Assembly (NCBI GenBank): GCA_003013855.2
Contig: ML058453.1
Location: forward strand, 8,115,861-8,179,860
Direction of reading: 5' to 3'
Source of the DNA: Liriodendron chinense
Taxonomy: Eukaryota; Streptophyta; Magnoliopsida; Magnoliales; Magnoliaceae
Length of the DNA stretch: 64,000 nucleotides
Under the pieces are notes generated by a model, which was not told the DNA's origin, searched no databases, and worked only from the letters and a program-made list of their open reading frames with translations. Shown here in pieces: positions 11,501 through 21,991 of the stretch (the first letter of the stretch is position 1; each line of letters begins with the position of its first letter). The position numbers and the translations under genes were made by a program.

Positions 11501-12453
11501 GAGTATAGAGATCTACAACTCTTCTCTCGCTTTGGAGATTTACAACTCTTTTTCTCTTTCTAAAACAAGAAAAAGAGAAGCGTTTGTAGATCTCTGTACG
11601 CACCCTCTAATTATAGAGAAATCAATGCAATGACAAGAAACCTAACCAACCCTAATTGGCCGGGCCCAGTCCATCTATCCCAATTATGCTAACAAGGAAA
11701 TCTTAGCCATCCAATCTGGGACCCTTTTTTTCTGAACACAGATCGTTGCTGCTTCTGTCTTTGCAGTCCGTTTTCAGGCTGCAAGCCAAAAAAATTGAAG
11801 GTTCAGGATTTTACATCTGGGGGGTGGTCCATCCATGGAGGGCCCACCAGACTAACGGTCTGGATAACCTAGCCATGAGACCCAATCTTACAAAATAAAA
11901 ACCCGAGTATAAACTCAGGCTGGATGATCTTATAATTCCCCCAGCTAATAATTGCTTCCGAGGTGCGCTTATCACACGGGACCCACCATGATGGACTCAC
12001 CCCTCACATTTTGAAAGATGGCATTCGTGTAAGAGATCCAAGCCGTTCAAAAGATGGGACCGTGTACATAGATATCTTGGGTAAAAAATCAGGCCAGCCA
12101 TCTTATCTGACAGTCGACACGTATGCTTGAACATCGAACGTAGGTTGATATCTCTTAATTGTACATTAATTTTTTGCAAATAACTTCCAGCTAGAGTAAA
12201 ATTAGTTTGTCTTAGAAACTGGTCGGCTTCGATCTCTTACACGTGGGTCGTATTGGCTCGTGTGAGAGGTGAGCACCATTAAAAGCTCCACCGGCGGTTA
12301 GAGTGGTACTCAGGGGTCTCGAGAGTGCGGTTGATGTGTCTTCTCAGCTTTTTGATGACATAATAATGAAAATCCGTTCCAGACAATATAAGATCGACGG
12401 CTTTTTATCTTGTTTTGTGGTGGCCCACTTGTCAGATCTTATTTTAAGGACGC
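11501..12453. other. Gene-free stretch
   Basis: Short fragments of host repeats (gtgggacccaccatgatg near 11980, cacgtgggtcgt near 12240). No coding sequence seen. Confidence 0.4.
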
Positions 12454-12654
12454 GGATTGCCTGAGAAACGTCTCGTTGGCAGGAAGCTAAGTGGGGCCCA
12501 CCGTGATGTTTGTGAGAAATCCACACTGTTTATCCATTTTTCCAGATCATATTACCGCAAGGGTCCAAAATCCAAATCTCAAGTGGGCCGGACGGCAGGA
12601 AACAGTGTCCACCGTTGAAACATTCATGGGCCCACAGAAGTTTTGAATCAGGCT

Positions 12655-12689
<35 letters not shown>

Positions 12690-12946
12690 TTTTCAGTTCA
12701 TCCCAGTAGGAATGACCTTATGAACCGTATGGATGGCATATGAACAACACGGTGGACACCAGGGAGGTTTCAAGGGTAGGCATTTCCCTAGCCACTTTTT
12801 CTTGTCGTGTCGGCCCACATGATTTTTGGATCTGCTTCATTTTTTGAGCCCATGCCCTAACAAGATATGGAAAAACGGATGGATGGGGTGGATTTCTCAC
12901 AAACATCACGGTGGGCCCCACCCAGCTTCCTGTTGCAGGCAATCTG
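12454..12946. mobile_element. Fold-back MITE of the 7782 family
   Basis: The left end GGATTGCCTG with gcaggaagctaagtggggcc is inverted at the right end (ggtgggccccacccagcttcctg, then CAGGCAATC). Between the arms are a T(22) run and a GT run (12655-12690). No target duplication is obvious. Confidence 0.7.
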
Positions 12947-14093
12947 TGTACTTTTTTCAATTTTGTTTTGTGGTGGCCCTCTAGTCAGATCTTATTTTAA
13001 TATTGTTTTTTGATGGTCCACTAGTCAAATCTATTATGATGCAACAAAAATGTAATTGGTACACCATCCTAGTCCAAATGCTCCCCTGATGGACATCAAA
13101 CCATCCAATTAAAGGATGTGAATCACTACCATAGCGTACGTTCATCAGATGAATTGTATTTGTCCTACTGATAGATGTACAGTATCCTTCGGTCTTCATT
13201 TATACAAGTGGGACATATGGTTGGATGATCTAGACCGTTGATATGTTAGGCCCGGGTATTTGATGGACCAATCGTCACAGAAACTTCTCGACAGGACAAT
13301 CATAGCTCTTCGATTGACTTCCTGCAAATAGACAGCCAAGAAAAGATATACAGAAACAAGGCCAGATAATGGACGGCTACAGTCTTTAGATCCTGGAATT
13401 TTTCGTGCCATGGTGTATCTATGACGGGCTCATCAGTTCAATGGTCTAGATCACTTACCCATGGGGTCCACTTGTACGTAGTAAGCCCAAGGATGCTATT
13501 CAAATACTCCTGGACACGATCGTACAGCTCCCGTCAATCATCTAGACATGAATCAATCAGTGTACTGGTTTGAACCTGAAAGTGGGTCCCACTCCCACCT
13601 ATCCATCAAACCCTTCAAAAGATTCCAAATCAGTGCAATCTTATCAAGACCAGAAACCATCCTACCCATAAGACAAGAGAGGGGACAAAGGTAGAGTCAT
13701 CTCTCCACAGGACACGTGGCAGAGATGTATCGATCGGTTCCATCCATCTAGTCGGTCCAGTTATAAATGAGTCATATCTCAACGATCACACCAACTAGAT
13801 AATCATGTCCATCACATTTCCTCAATTAGATAATCATTTCACACCGTCGTTTTGAAGGTCAAATTTCAGATGGATACGATAATCAGATTATGTCTATTTT
13901 GGAACCAATATCCATCCAAAGTAGGAACAACTAGATGGACGGACTGGATTGGTTCATTAATCTTGTCACTTGTACTCTGGACTGTAGGCCCTGCCATACT
14001 CTAGTTCTACCGGCCCTTACCTTATCATCTCACCGTAATAAATGAACAAAGCCAACGCCTAGATTTCTCAAGAGACATCATATGATGTTGAAC
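12947..14093. other. Gene-free stretch
   Basis: Unique-looking or strongly decayed sequence with scattered phrases of host repeats (gatctagaccgttg, catccttcg). No gene, RNA or bounded element seen. Confidence 0.4.
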
Positions 14094-14225
14094 TAGGGGT
14101 GTCAATGGGCCGGGCCTGGGGTAGGAGTTTGCCCGGATTTTGCACTATATCGGTCCGGGCCGTCGGGCTGTCCTTGTGTAAGATTTTGATTTTTCAGGCC
14201 CGAGCCCGGTCCATTGACATTCCTA
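14094..14225. mobile_element. 132-bp MITE with TAGGGGTGTCAATGG ends
   Basis: The terminal inverted repeats TAGGGGTGTCAATGG...CCGGGC and its imperfect complement (GCCCGG..CCATTGACATTCCTA) are 20+ bp long. Flanks are TGTTGAAC (14086-14093) and AGTTGAAC (14226-14233), an 8-bp duplication with one mismatch, consistent with hAT. Very small, no coding. Confidence 0.8.
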
Positions 14226-14525
14226 AGTTGAACCAAGGATATATTCTGGTTTTCAGTTTGTTCAAGTGGGCCCATGATTTGGATCACCATTAATTCGATG
14301 GATCATGTGCAATGTCAAGGACCATCTTATGGACGGCCAGGATAGAAGAAAACCAGACTCTAAATCATAGAGATTCATCTTAAAAGGAAGACACTGGTGA
14401 CTTTGCAAATGTACACATGGCATATTGCATCAGTAATCCAGACCATCCAAATAGCTAATCCAATTTTGGACGGAGCATAAGCAAAAAACTACGGTGGAAA
14501 GGTGAAAGTAACCATCTACTTTCCA

Positions 14526-14636
14526 ACACCCAGGTCCATAGCTCAAGTGGCAGAATGAGTGAAGATAGCCTGATTTCAACGCTGAGGTCATGATATCAAT
14601 TCCCATAGTTCCTGACGTGATTAACAGGGGTGTGTG
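14526..14636 (+). mobile_element. tRNA-derived SINE, 5' part, interrupted by a transposon
   Basis: The A-box-like catagctcaagtggcag lies at 14530-14546 and the B-box-like gatatcaattcc at 14592-14603, with the same spacing and wording as the minus-strand SINE at 5913. It runs into GGGGTGTGTG, where the element 14637-15214 is inserted. The GT-rich tail resumes at 15215. Confidence 0.6.
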
Positions 14637-15214
14637 TAGGGCTCTCAATGGAGCCGGTCAGATCCGAGATCTGATTGGCTCCGAATCCATTTAATGGGGA
14701 TTTGGATCTTAAAATAGGTCTGATTAGTTAAATGGACCGGATATGGATCTTAAAATAGGTCCGATTACTTAAATGGACTGGATATGGATTCACAGGAGCT
14801 CCAAATCCGATTAAGATCCGACTCATTGTCACCTTACTGTATTTACTGTATATGTTATATTCATGCTGACCATCCGTTTACAAATTATTTTGAGCCATGT
14901 CAACCATACCATAGTAAATAGTGGGATTTGCATCATTTTTCTCATAAATTAAATGTATTATATTATATATTTTATATCATATATTTTTTAAAATTTGTAA
15001 TGGGGTGGATTCAGACCTAGATCCGTCCAGAATTCGATGGTTATATGGATTTTGGATCGGAAATGGATCTAACAATTTATAAATGGATTGGATATGGATA
15101 TCACATTTTGGATCCGGGTTGGATCCGAATCCGATCCGAATCCGTCTACAGATATACGGACTTGGAGCCAGATCCAACTGGATCCGATCCAGATCTGACC
15201 CATTGAGAGCCCTA
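14637..15214. mobile_element. Non-autonomous transposon inserted in a SINE
   Basis: Perfect 15-bp inverted repeats TAGGGCTCTCAATGG at both ends. Flanks are GGGGTGTGTG at 14627-14636 and 15215-15224. The interior is rich in ggatccgaatccgat and ggatatggat(ct)taaaatagg repeats on both sides of an AT-rich centre. A 10-bp duplication would fit a Mutator-like origin, but the flank is GT-rich, so slippage could have altered an 8-bp one. No coding capacity. Confidence 0.82.
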
Positions 15215-15242
15215 GGGGTGTGTGTGTGTGTGTGTGTGTGTG
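15215..15242. repeat. (TG)n microsatellite, resumed SINE tail
   Basis: GGGG followed by about 12 TG units. It continues the tail interrupted at 14636. Confidence 0.8.
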
Positions 15243-17204
15243 TTTTATAGTATTGTGTTATATTAAGCTATAAGTTTCGGTGGCCGGAGATAGATCGAGT
15301 CGCCATCGAAGCCACAAAGGACTATCTAAATTGATTCATTTTTACCGATAAGCTCCAAGTACATCATAGGAACTACAAAAATAAGGTTCTTTCTCTTTCG
15401 TATACTTATTATAGTCAACCGTTTCATTTTGATAGTTTCTTCGATTACATGGATTATACCTATTTGAACAAATACCTTAATGATTCCCGATCGTTAATAT
15501 ATAGAGTCCAATAAGCATATCTTAAGTTGGTACAGAAATGGAATCTCCAATAACTGAAAACAGGAGATTCATATGAGAAAACATAAGTAAACGAGCCCTC
15601 TGCTTGAGCTTCCAAAGATAAGGGTACATGAACAGCCATTTAATCCCCATCAAAGTCTGCATTGAATCCCTTACGAACGAATGGATGGACCATACATACA
15701 TGATGCGTGACACATTATACATTTTAAACATTTTTTATGTTCATACATTATGCATTTTAAATATTTTTTATATTCAATATTTTTACAAATTATTTTAAAA
15801 AATCTGAAAATTAAAAAAATATTGTTTAATCTTTTTTTTCTTTAAATGGGCCCCAAATAGGTCAGCCCATCTTCATTAGTCATTATCATTTAAAAAATGA
15901 GGCCTCAATGTGCCCAATTTAAAGGGAAAAAGTGGATTAAATAGTTTTCTTAATATTTAATAGATTTATTTTTTATTTTTAATAATAATAAATAAAATCA
16001 AAAAATCAGGAGATTTTGGGCACTCGATAGATTGGCCCATCGCTATGATCATATAAAAAATGGGGCCTCAATTTGTTGTTTTGGGAAAGAAATTAGGAAG
16101 ACAAAAAAAATCAAAATTTCTCATTTTCTGCAAATCGGACCAAATAGATTCTTAAATATTTTGATTTTGTACTCGAAATCCATGCTTAAATTCAAGAGAA
16201 AATGTCTGTTTTGGGATTTTTCATTTCCTCGATATTTCGGCCCACGAGTGTTTAGAGCAATGTTTTGGGATTTTGTGCGTCGACAACGACAATAAAGTGA
16301 TAATATAGATAATGTCATTGACAATATGAACAATGGTTTGGGCTAGCCTGATTTATATTCTCCTATTAGTATAGACTTAATGTTAAGCACCCGCTACCGA
16401 TTTATCCTTCGACCCGTTCGTTATACTTTATTCAATCACTTTTATTCATCCGCTAGATAAGACAAGTAGCTTTTTGACATTTTTAACCTCCCCAGTTAGT
16501 AGGGGAGGGTTGTTGACAAGCAGTTTTTTCTTTTTTTTTTTCCTATGCTTATCCCTTCAATCAATGAGAGTAGACCGCTCTTCCATTCCTCCCATGTGAT
16601 TGCACATAAGTTAGCACATGTGTGTTTTCAACTCACATAGGTTAGACCATTGGGGAGACCATGCAAGAAAGGCTCTGTTAGGTTCACCATGATAATTGTG
16701 GGAATACAAATATATCTGCTCATGTTAAGATGTTAGCCTAAAAATGAAATAAATGTAAGGTTCAAGTAGCTCACGAACACAAAATGTAATAATGAATTGC
16801 CATCTGTTCAAAGAGATCCATGGACTTCTCTCTCTATCTGCGTGTAGCCCATACCTAACTGTAGCCACACCTTTTTCTCTATCTTCTCTCTCTTTTCTAT
16901 TCCTTATGGTCTCCATGTGCATTGCACATATCATACCCCCTAGTTACCTTAATTGAAAGAATTTTGGCAATTGGATCTAATCAAGTTTTAGTCAGGTCTT
17001 AGCCAGGTCCAATTTTGGATGGTCCAAATCTAACCCATCTAAAAGCCAAGTCCAAGGCATGGGTTACGAGCCTTTAAGTGGTTCACACTAACCCATTTAA
17101 TAATTGGGTTGTATTTCTAACCTAGGTCTAAGCTAATTGGTCTAGTTTTATTTTAACCCATTTATTACCAATTTGGGTCAAATCACCCACTTGGTTTCCA
17201 ACAA
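15243..17204. other. Gene-free AT-rich stretch
   Basis: Holds a diverged direct repeat: the phrase ggcccatc...catttaaaaaatgaggcctcaa at 15860-15910 recurs at 16033-16070. At 16980-17180 are repeats of the form ctaacccattta. No gene is supported. Confidence 0.4.
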
Positions 17205-17330
17205 CTCTCTTTTTTTTTTCTTTTCTTTTTTTTCTTTTTGTACAAACCCACCCACCCACCACATTAGGGTACTTGAACCCATGACCTCTGTGTTGAAACC
17301 CTTGTGACTACCACTCAACCATGAGTAGAT
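17205..17330 (-). mobile_element. tRNA-derived SINE, minus strand
   Basis: Minus-strand reading: A-box-like tggttgagtggtag (near 17315-17328), B-box-like gggttcaagtacc (near 17268-17280), a CCACC-rich body, then a poly-A tail seen as T-rich sequence at 17208-17240. Confidence 0.6.
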
Positions 17331-19269
17331 ACTCACTTTCACCCAACCCATAGGTGTACTTTCACCAAGTTTTTAAATATTGATCAGGGAAAAAACTTTA
17401 AACCTTTTAGATCATAACTTTTTAAATCAGACCTTCTGGGCATGTAGCCTAAGTCATTTCCAGATATTATGCTTTGAGGTGTATAGGAATGCATACATCA
17501 CGTGTCATTTTTTCCCATGCATAGCCTACAATTGCCATATACTGTAATGGATTTCTCTTAATTCTTTTAGTTGATTTTAACTGTACAAGAAAAAAAGGGT
17601 ATCATTGCTTTTTATAAGATCCTAAGCAAAGTTCAACTAAAATCTCCTTTCTCTTTGTAAACATCTCTTCATGAGAATTATGTGCGACCAGCATGAATAT
17701 GAATATTGGTATCATATCGACTGATATAGAGAGAAAAGATAGTGTGGTGTTCTTCTACAACTAATAGACCACTTCTCTATTCAAAGTGGTTAGGTTCGTA
17801 AGAACCAAACCGTGAGGCTAAATCACTTTAGCTGGAGGTAATGGTTCAATAGTAAACTTGAAATAGTGTGATTGATGTTGTAAAATGAACCAGACCTGTC
17901 CGATTTATATAGGTAAGGGTGGTTGGTAGTTTTGGTCCAGAGCCATAATGGTACTAGCCGTTTTCTTACTTTTTCTAACCGTTATGTATATGAGAGTTAC
18001 ACCTGCATGCTAACTATTTAAACTCAGTGGCTAGCCGTTTTCTAACTGTTGGGCTAGCCACATGCAGCTGTTACTGCATGGTCTGGACTGTTACTGCATG
18101 AGCAGTTACACAAGTCCTTCTAAATAGTCATGCAGCTCTCTATAAAAAGCAGAGATGTCTCTTTGTCAGACCTCCTACCCACAGCACCTCCTCTGTTCCG
18201 AACTCAGCCACATGACCTATTTCTTAGCCTTTGTCGCACCAGTCCGCAAGGTCACGACCCAACTGGGACACGATATGAACGTGCAAAGTGCAAAGTGCGA
18301 CATTAGAGCTTCTACAGCCACACTCCCTCACATGCCTACGCCCTCGCACCGAGCCCGTGCCCGATACCGACTCTAAGACCAAGTCCATACCGGTGCCCGA
18401 GCCACCATACTCCTCTCTCCCAACATAAATAAGTAAGGTGCACAACACCCTGCTTATAAAGAGGTAAAAAACTCTTCTCTCATTCGATATGAAACAAAAT
18501 AAAAAGATTTTTATTTTTTAAAATAGTTTTAACCAAAATATTTCAACAATTTGGAGTCATCGTATCGGTCCGATGCGAAAAAACTAATCCATATATGCCG
18601 ATATAGAGCCAATACGCCAATACGGCCAATACGGATATGTAATGCTATATTTTATTATTTTTTCGCTGCGCCAATATGTTAATTGATACTGACATTCAGA
18701 ACAATGGTAGCCAACATCCCTATTGTCAATTTCTGTTTAATCTGGTATTGCAGCTAGAGTTTAAGTTACACTTCTTAGTGGGTCAACTGATTTGGAGACT
18801 TTTCTGCTGTATCAACTACTTACACTTGCGGGAGACGAAACTAGCTGTAATTAGCGACCTAGTCGTGCCCTTCCCAACAATCTTGCTTCGCTCTACAAGT
18901 ACTCATCAGCCACACATTCTTCATGTGATATCTCATCTCTGAGGAGATAGTCAACCTACTACTCTGACTTCATTTCCCATTTCCAGTGACTTTTTAATTA
19001 ACAATCTTTGTCTGTCTCATGACATGTCTCAATCACTATCTTTATCACTCACCAAAAAACAAAGGGAAAAAGACACCCCTACTTATCAAGTTTAGGTGTA
19101 CAAATGCTTCGAACAGATTGCTAAAGAGTAATCTAACCGTTGTGATCATGAGGTGGGCCACATACAGATTAAACGAACGGTTGAGACAAAATGATGAAAA
19201 CAATCCAAATTACACTATGCTTCTGGCCCATCTGAGTATCAAATTGGTCTCATTTTTGTGGATATGGCA
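17331..19269. other. Possible LTR remnant and gene-free DNA
   Basis: Around 17930-18150 are repeats of ctagccgtttt / gttactgcatg upstream of a good TATA box (ctctataaaaag, 18136-18147). This layout fits a decayed LTR promoter, but no second LTR or coding region was found. At 18560-18640 is a short run of atacggccaatacg repeats. Nothing else is supported. Confidence 0.35.
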
Positions 19270-19770
19270 CCTTGATCATGAGGTGGGGCCCCACCTTGAT
19301 GAATGTATTGTATATCTACACCGCCCATTCGTTTTCTCAGCTTATTTTATGACGTTATTTAAAAAATTAAGCATATCCAAATCTCCACTGAAGCACTACT
19401 ATAAAAAGTAATGAATAACCATTAAAAGCTTTTCGTAGGCCCTTGAAGTTTTTATCAATCTGATATTTGTATTTTCCCTTCATCCTGGTACTTTTCACCT
19501 TATCAACGAGTTGGATTGAAAATAAAAATTACATATTTTCTTACAATGGGCTATAGGAAGCTTTTAATGGTGAGCGTTCAATTACCACTGTTTCATGTGG
19601 TGTGGTCCACCTGAGATTTATATCCACTTAAATTTTATGAACTCGTACTAAAATGATCTGGAAAAACGGATGGACGGTGTTGATATACAATAAATTCATC
19701 AAGGTGGGCCCCACGGTCAGGGTAACACCCGGGTAACAGCTAATCCGCTCCCCCCACCAGCCTATAAGGA
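19270..19770. mobile_element. Fold-back MITE of the 7782 family
   Basis: The left arm aggtggggccccaccttgatgaatg (from 19279) is inverted at 19690-19720. The right end finishes with gctaatccgctcc (19739-19751), the complement of the family terminus. The left terminus is degraded. Confidence 0.65.
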
Positions 19771-20004
19771 CGCCCCTCATGTGACATGGTTCAAGCCTTC
19801 AAGGAGGTAGACCTACACGCGTGTAGAGCCCCATGCCTATCTACTGCAAGCACAAATTCCAATATGGCACATGTGTGAAGTCCGATCCGACCGTTGTTTT
19901 GCATCTCAGGTGGGGCGCGGTCAAAAGAAGGAGAAAAATATGATATCAGCCGTCCGTTTGTTTTGTCCTCTCTGGCCCCACTTGAGGACTAAAACAGCTT
20001 CCTT

Positions 20005-20134
20005 GGAGCGGATTAGGTGAGACCCCGGATCCACCGAGGTGGGTGGGACCCCTAACTGTAGGGCTCACAGTGATGTATGTGCCTTAAATCCACACCGTCC
20101 AATCATTTTGAAAGCACATTTTAGGGCATGATCC
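20005..20134. mobile_element. Left part of a MITE split by the retrotransposon
   Basis: Begins GGAGCGGATTAGGTGAGACC with the arm ggatccaccgaggtgggtgg. It continues as family interior (cacaccgtccaatcatttt, ttagggcatgatcc) until the retrotransposon starts at 20135. The reading resumes at 44377. Confidence 0.85.
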
Positions 20135-21701
20135 TGTAGACACCCCACCTTCGGCTACACTGTTGGTAGAGATAGCTGGTTGAACGGAGGACCATACCCC
20201 CAAATCCCAAGTCCAAACTCAGCCAAACTCACCCTTGTAAGCCCCATTCCATAGCCCAGTTCAAGCCTGAACCTAGTCAACCCAGTCCTAAACACCACCC
20301 TGAAAAACCCCCCATAAAAAAGTCCAGTCAAAAAATCCCAAAAAAGTCAAACTCACTGAGTCAACTCGCTGGGTTAACCCGCAGTCAACTCGCTGAGTTA
20401 ACCCGCTGAGTTAACCCGCTGAGTCAACCCGTCGAGTCAACCCGTCGAGTCAAAACACCGAGTCAACCCGTCGAGTCAACCCGTCAAGTCAAACCACCGA
20501 GTCGACCCGCTGAGTCAACTCACTGAGTCAACCAGCGAGTCCAACAGCAGCCCCGAGGGAACGGCCGTACTCGCTGGAAACCGAGGAGCGGCCGTACGGG
20601 CGGCCCATGGCAGGCCGCCCGGAAAAAATTACGAGAATGCTGCTATAAATACCCCCCTCCCCTTCTCATTTCAACAATCTATTCAAATCAATTCGAAGCT
20701 CTTTGAGTCCAGAGAGAGTCCATCCTTTCGAGTGCCCTTTGCCCATTTTCCCACCAAGGAGAGCCCGAGTGAGGAGAGTCTAACCCTGGTCCAGCCCAGC
20801 CTGACCACTGGTCCAAGCCTCTCAAGCCATCTAAGTCCTAATCCAGCCACTCGAAGCCAATCCTTGCGACACCTCCGTCCACCCAGCTACTCTTTTTCCA
20901 GCATCATCTCATTTGCATCTAGCATAAGTGCAACATTTACTTTCCTTCCAACCCCCCTGCTTCATTACAAGCACCTTGATTACTCAAACACACATGCATA
21001 TGTCTTTATATTAAGCACCTGTCAGTTCGAGCGTATACTCTGGGCTTGCCCGTTGTTGGAACCTGCCCATCAGAAACTCTTACTGTTCAGACCTGCATTC
21101 ATGCTTCACCATAAAACACCTTGATCATTCAAGCACACTGCATACGTCTTACATTAAGCACCTGTCAGTTCGAGCGTACGCTCTGGGCTTGCCCGTTGTT
21201 GGAACCTGCCCATCAGAAACTCTTACTGTTCAGACCCGCATTCATGCATCATGTCATTCATGAGAATATACGAGGATTAAATTAGACTTTCAAGTATTCG
21301 ATCGATTCTGTGAAGTAGAGACCGTACTTCGGTACGGGCAGTGTGTGGGGTGCTTAACCTCTTCCCACCCTGTAACCGTGATCCCTTACCTTGAATCTCT
21401 AGCCGCAGATCAACAGGAGTCATTTTAGAGGAAAGGATCTTCAGATCCCCTTCTCTAACGTTTCTACGGGGTCTAGCCGACTGTAGATTCGAAGTAACTG
21501 GCTAGTGGCGACTCTGGTCTTATATAAACTCATTTAAACATATCCAGCTCAATACGACAACCAAACAAAGCCCTCGAGAACGAGGCAAGCCAGTGGCACA
21601 AACGGCGATTTCGCACTCACGCACCTCTTCTTCTTCTTCTTCCGAAAGGAAAGGGAGAACGACGTCTTGTGGGAGCGCGGAGAAATCGGCGAGGGTCCAC
21701 A
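20135..21701 (+). repeat. 5' LTR (1567 bp)
   Basis: TG...CA boundaries. It contains a tandem array of GAGTCAACCCG(T/C)C-like units (20355-20545) and a two-copy internal duplication of about 140 bp (around 20970-21250, both with cctgtcagttcgagcgta). It also has the TATA box at 20644 and a TATATAAA at 21521. It is 37 bp longer than the 3' LTR because of extra units in the GAGTCAAC array. Confidence 0.97.
20598..20651 (+). promoter_or_regulatory. LTR core promoter: GC palindrome and TATA box
   Basis: GGGCGGCC, a 7-nt spacer, then GGCCGCCC at 20598-20620 form an inverted repeat. TATAAATA follows at 20644-20651, 23 nt downstream. Transcription probably starts near 20680. The same pair is at 43272-43326 in the 3' LTR. 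The GC palindrome recurs inside the element near both antisense genes. Confidence 0.75.
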
Positions 21702-21704
21702 GAA

Positions 21705-21722
21705 TGGCGACTCTGCTGGGGA
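21705..21722 (+). other. Primer-binding site
   Basis: TGGCGACTCTGCTGGGGA begins three bases after the LTR end, in the usual PBS position. The TGGCGACTC start is the form reported for Tat/Ogre elements, described as tRNA-Arg primed. I cannot confirm the tRNA here. The first 11 bases also occur inside the LTR at 21506-21516. Confidence 0.8.
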
Positions 21723-21991
21723 TTAGCTAGTCCCACTAGTCGTGATCCAACTTGAAAACAGAATCCTTCCCGTACTTGAAAGTCATTAATCCTCATACAA
21801 TCTCATCTGCATAGCATTCTACCCAAACCCAAACACAAAAAAATAGAAAATTCCAAAACCAAAAAAAAATAGAAAATCCCAAAACCCAAAAAGAGTAGAG
21901 TACAGTCCTCACCATTGCGCCTCCTCGGGCTCAACGTACGCAGAGACAACTTCCCTTCCGCAGCATAATCCGCACTCTGGCTCAGCAAGCC

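Noticed and set aside
14530..14605. tRNA gene on the plus strand.
   Set aside because: A- and B-box-like segments are present but the acceptor and anticodon stems do not pair. Two relatives at 5913 and 17205 with poly-A-like tails show it is a SINE.
17930..18450. A host gene starting after the TATA box at 18136.
   Set aside because: The only frames are short and lack any recognisable domain. Repeats before the TATA box look like an LTR instead.
20732..21124. A 130-codon open frame in the 5' LTR, repeated at 43407-43799 in the 3' LTR.
   Set aside because: It is present twice only because it lies in the LTR. It is Ser/Pro-rich without any domain, overlaps the transcription start and R/U5, and has no sign of codon constraint.
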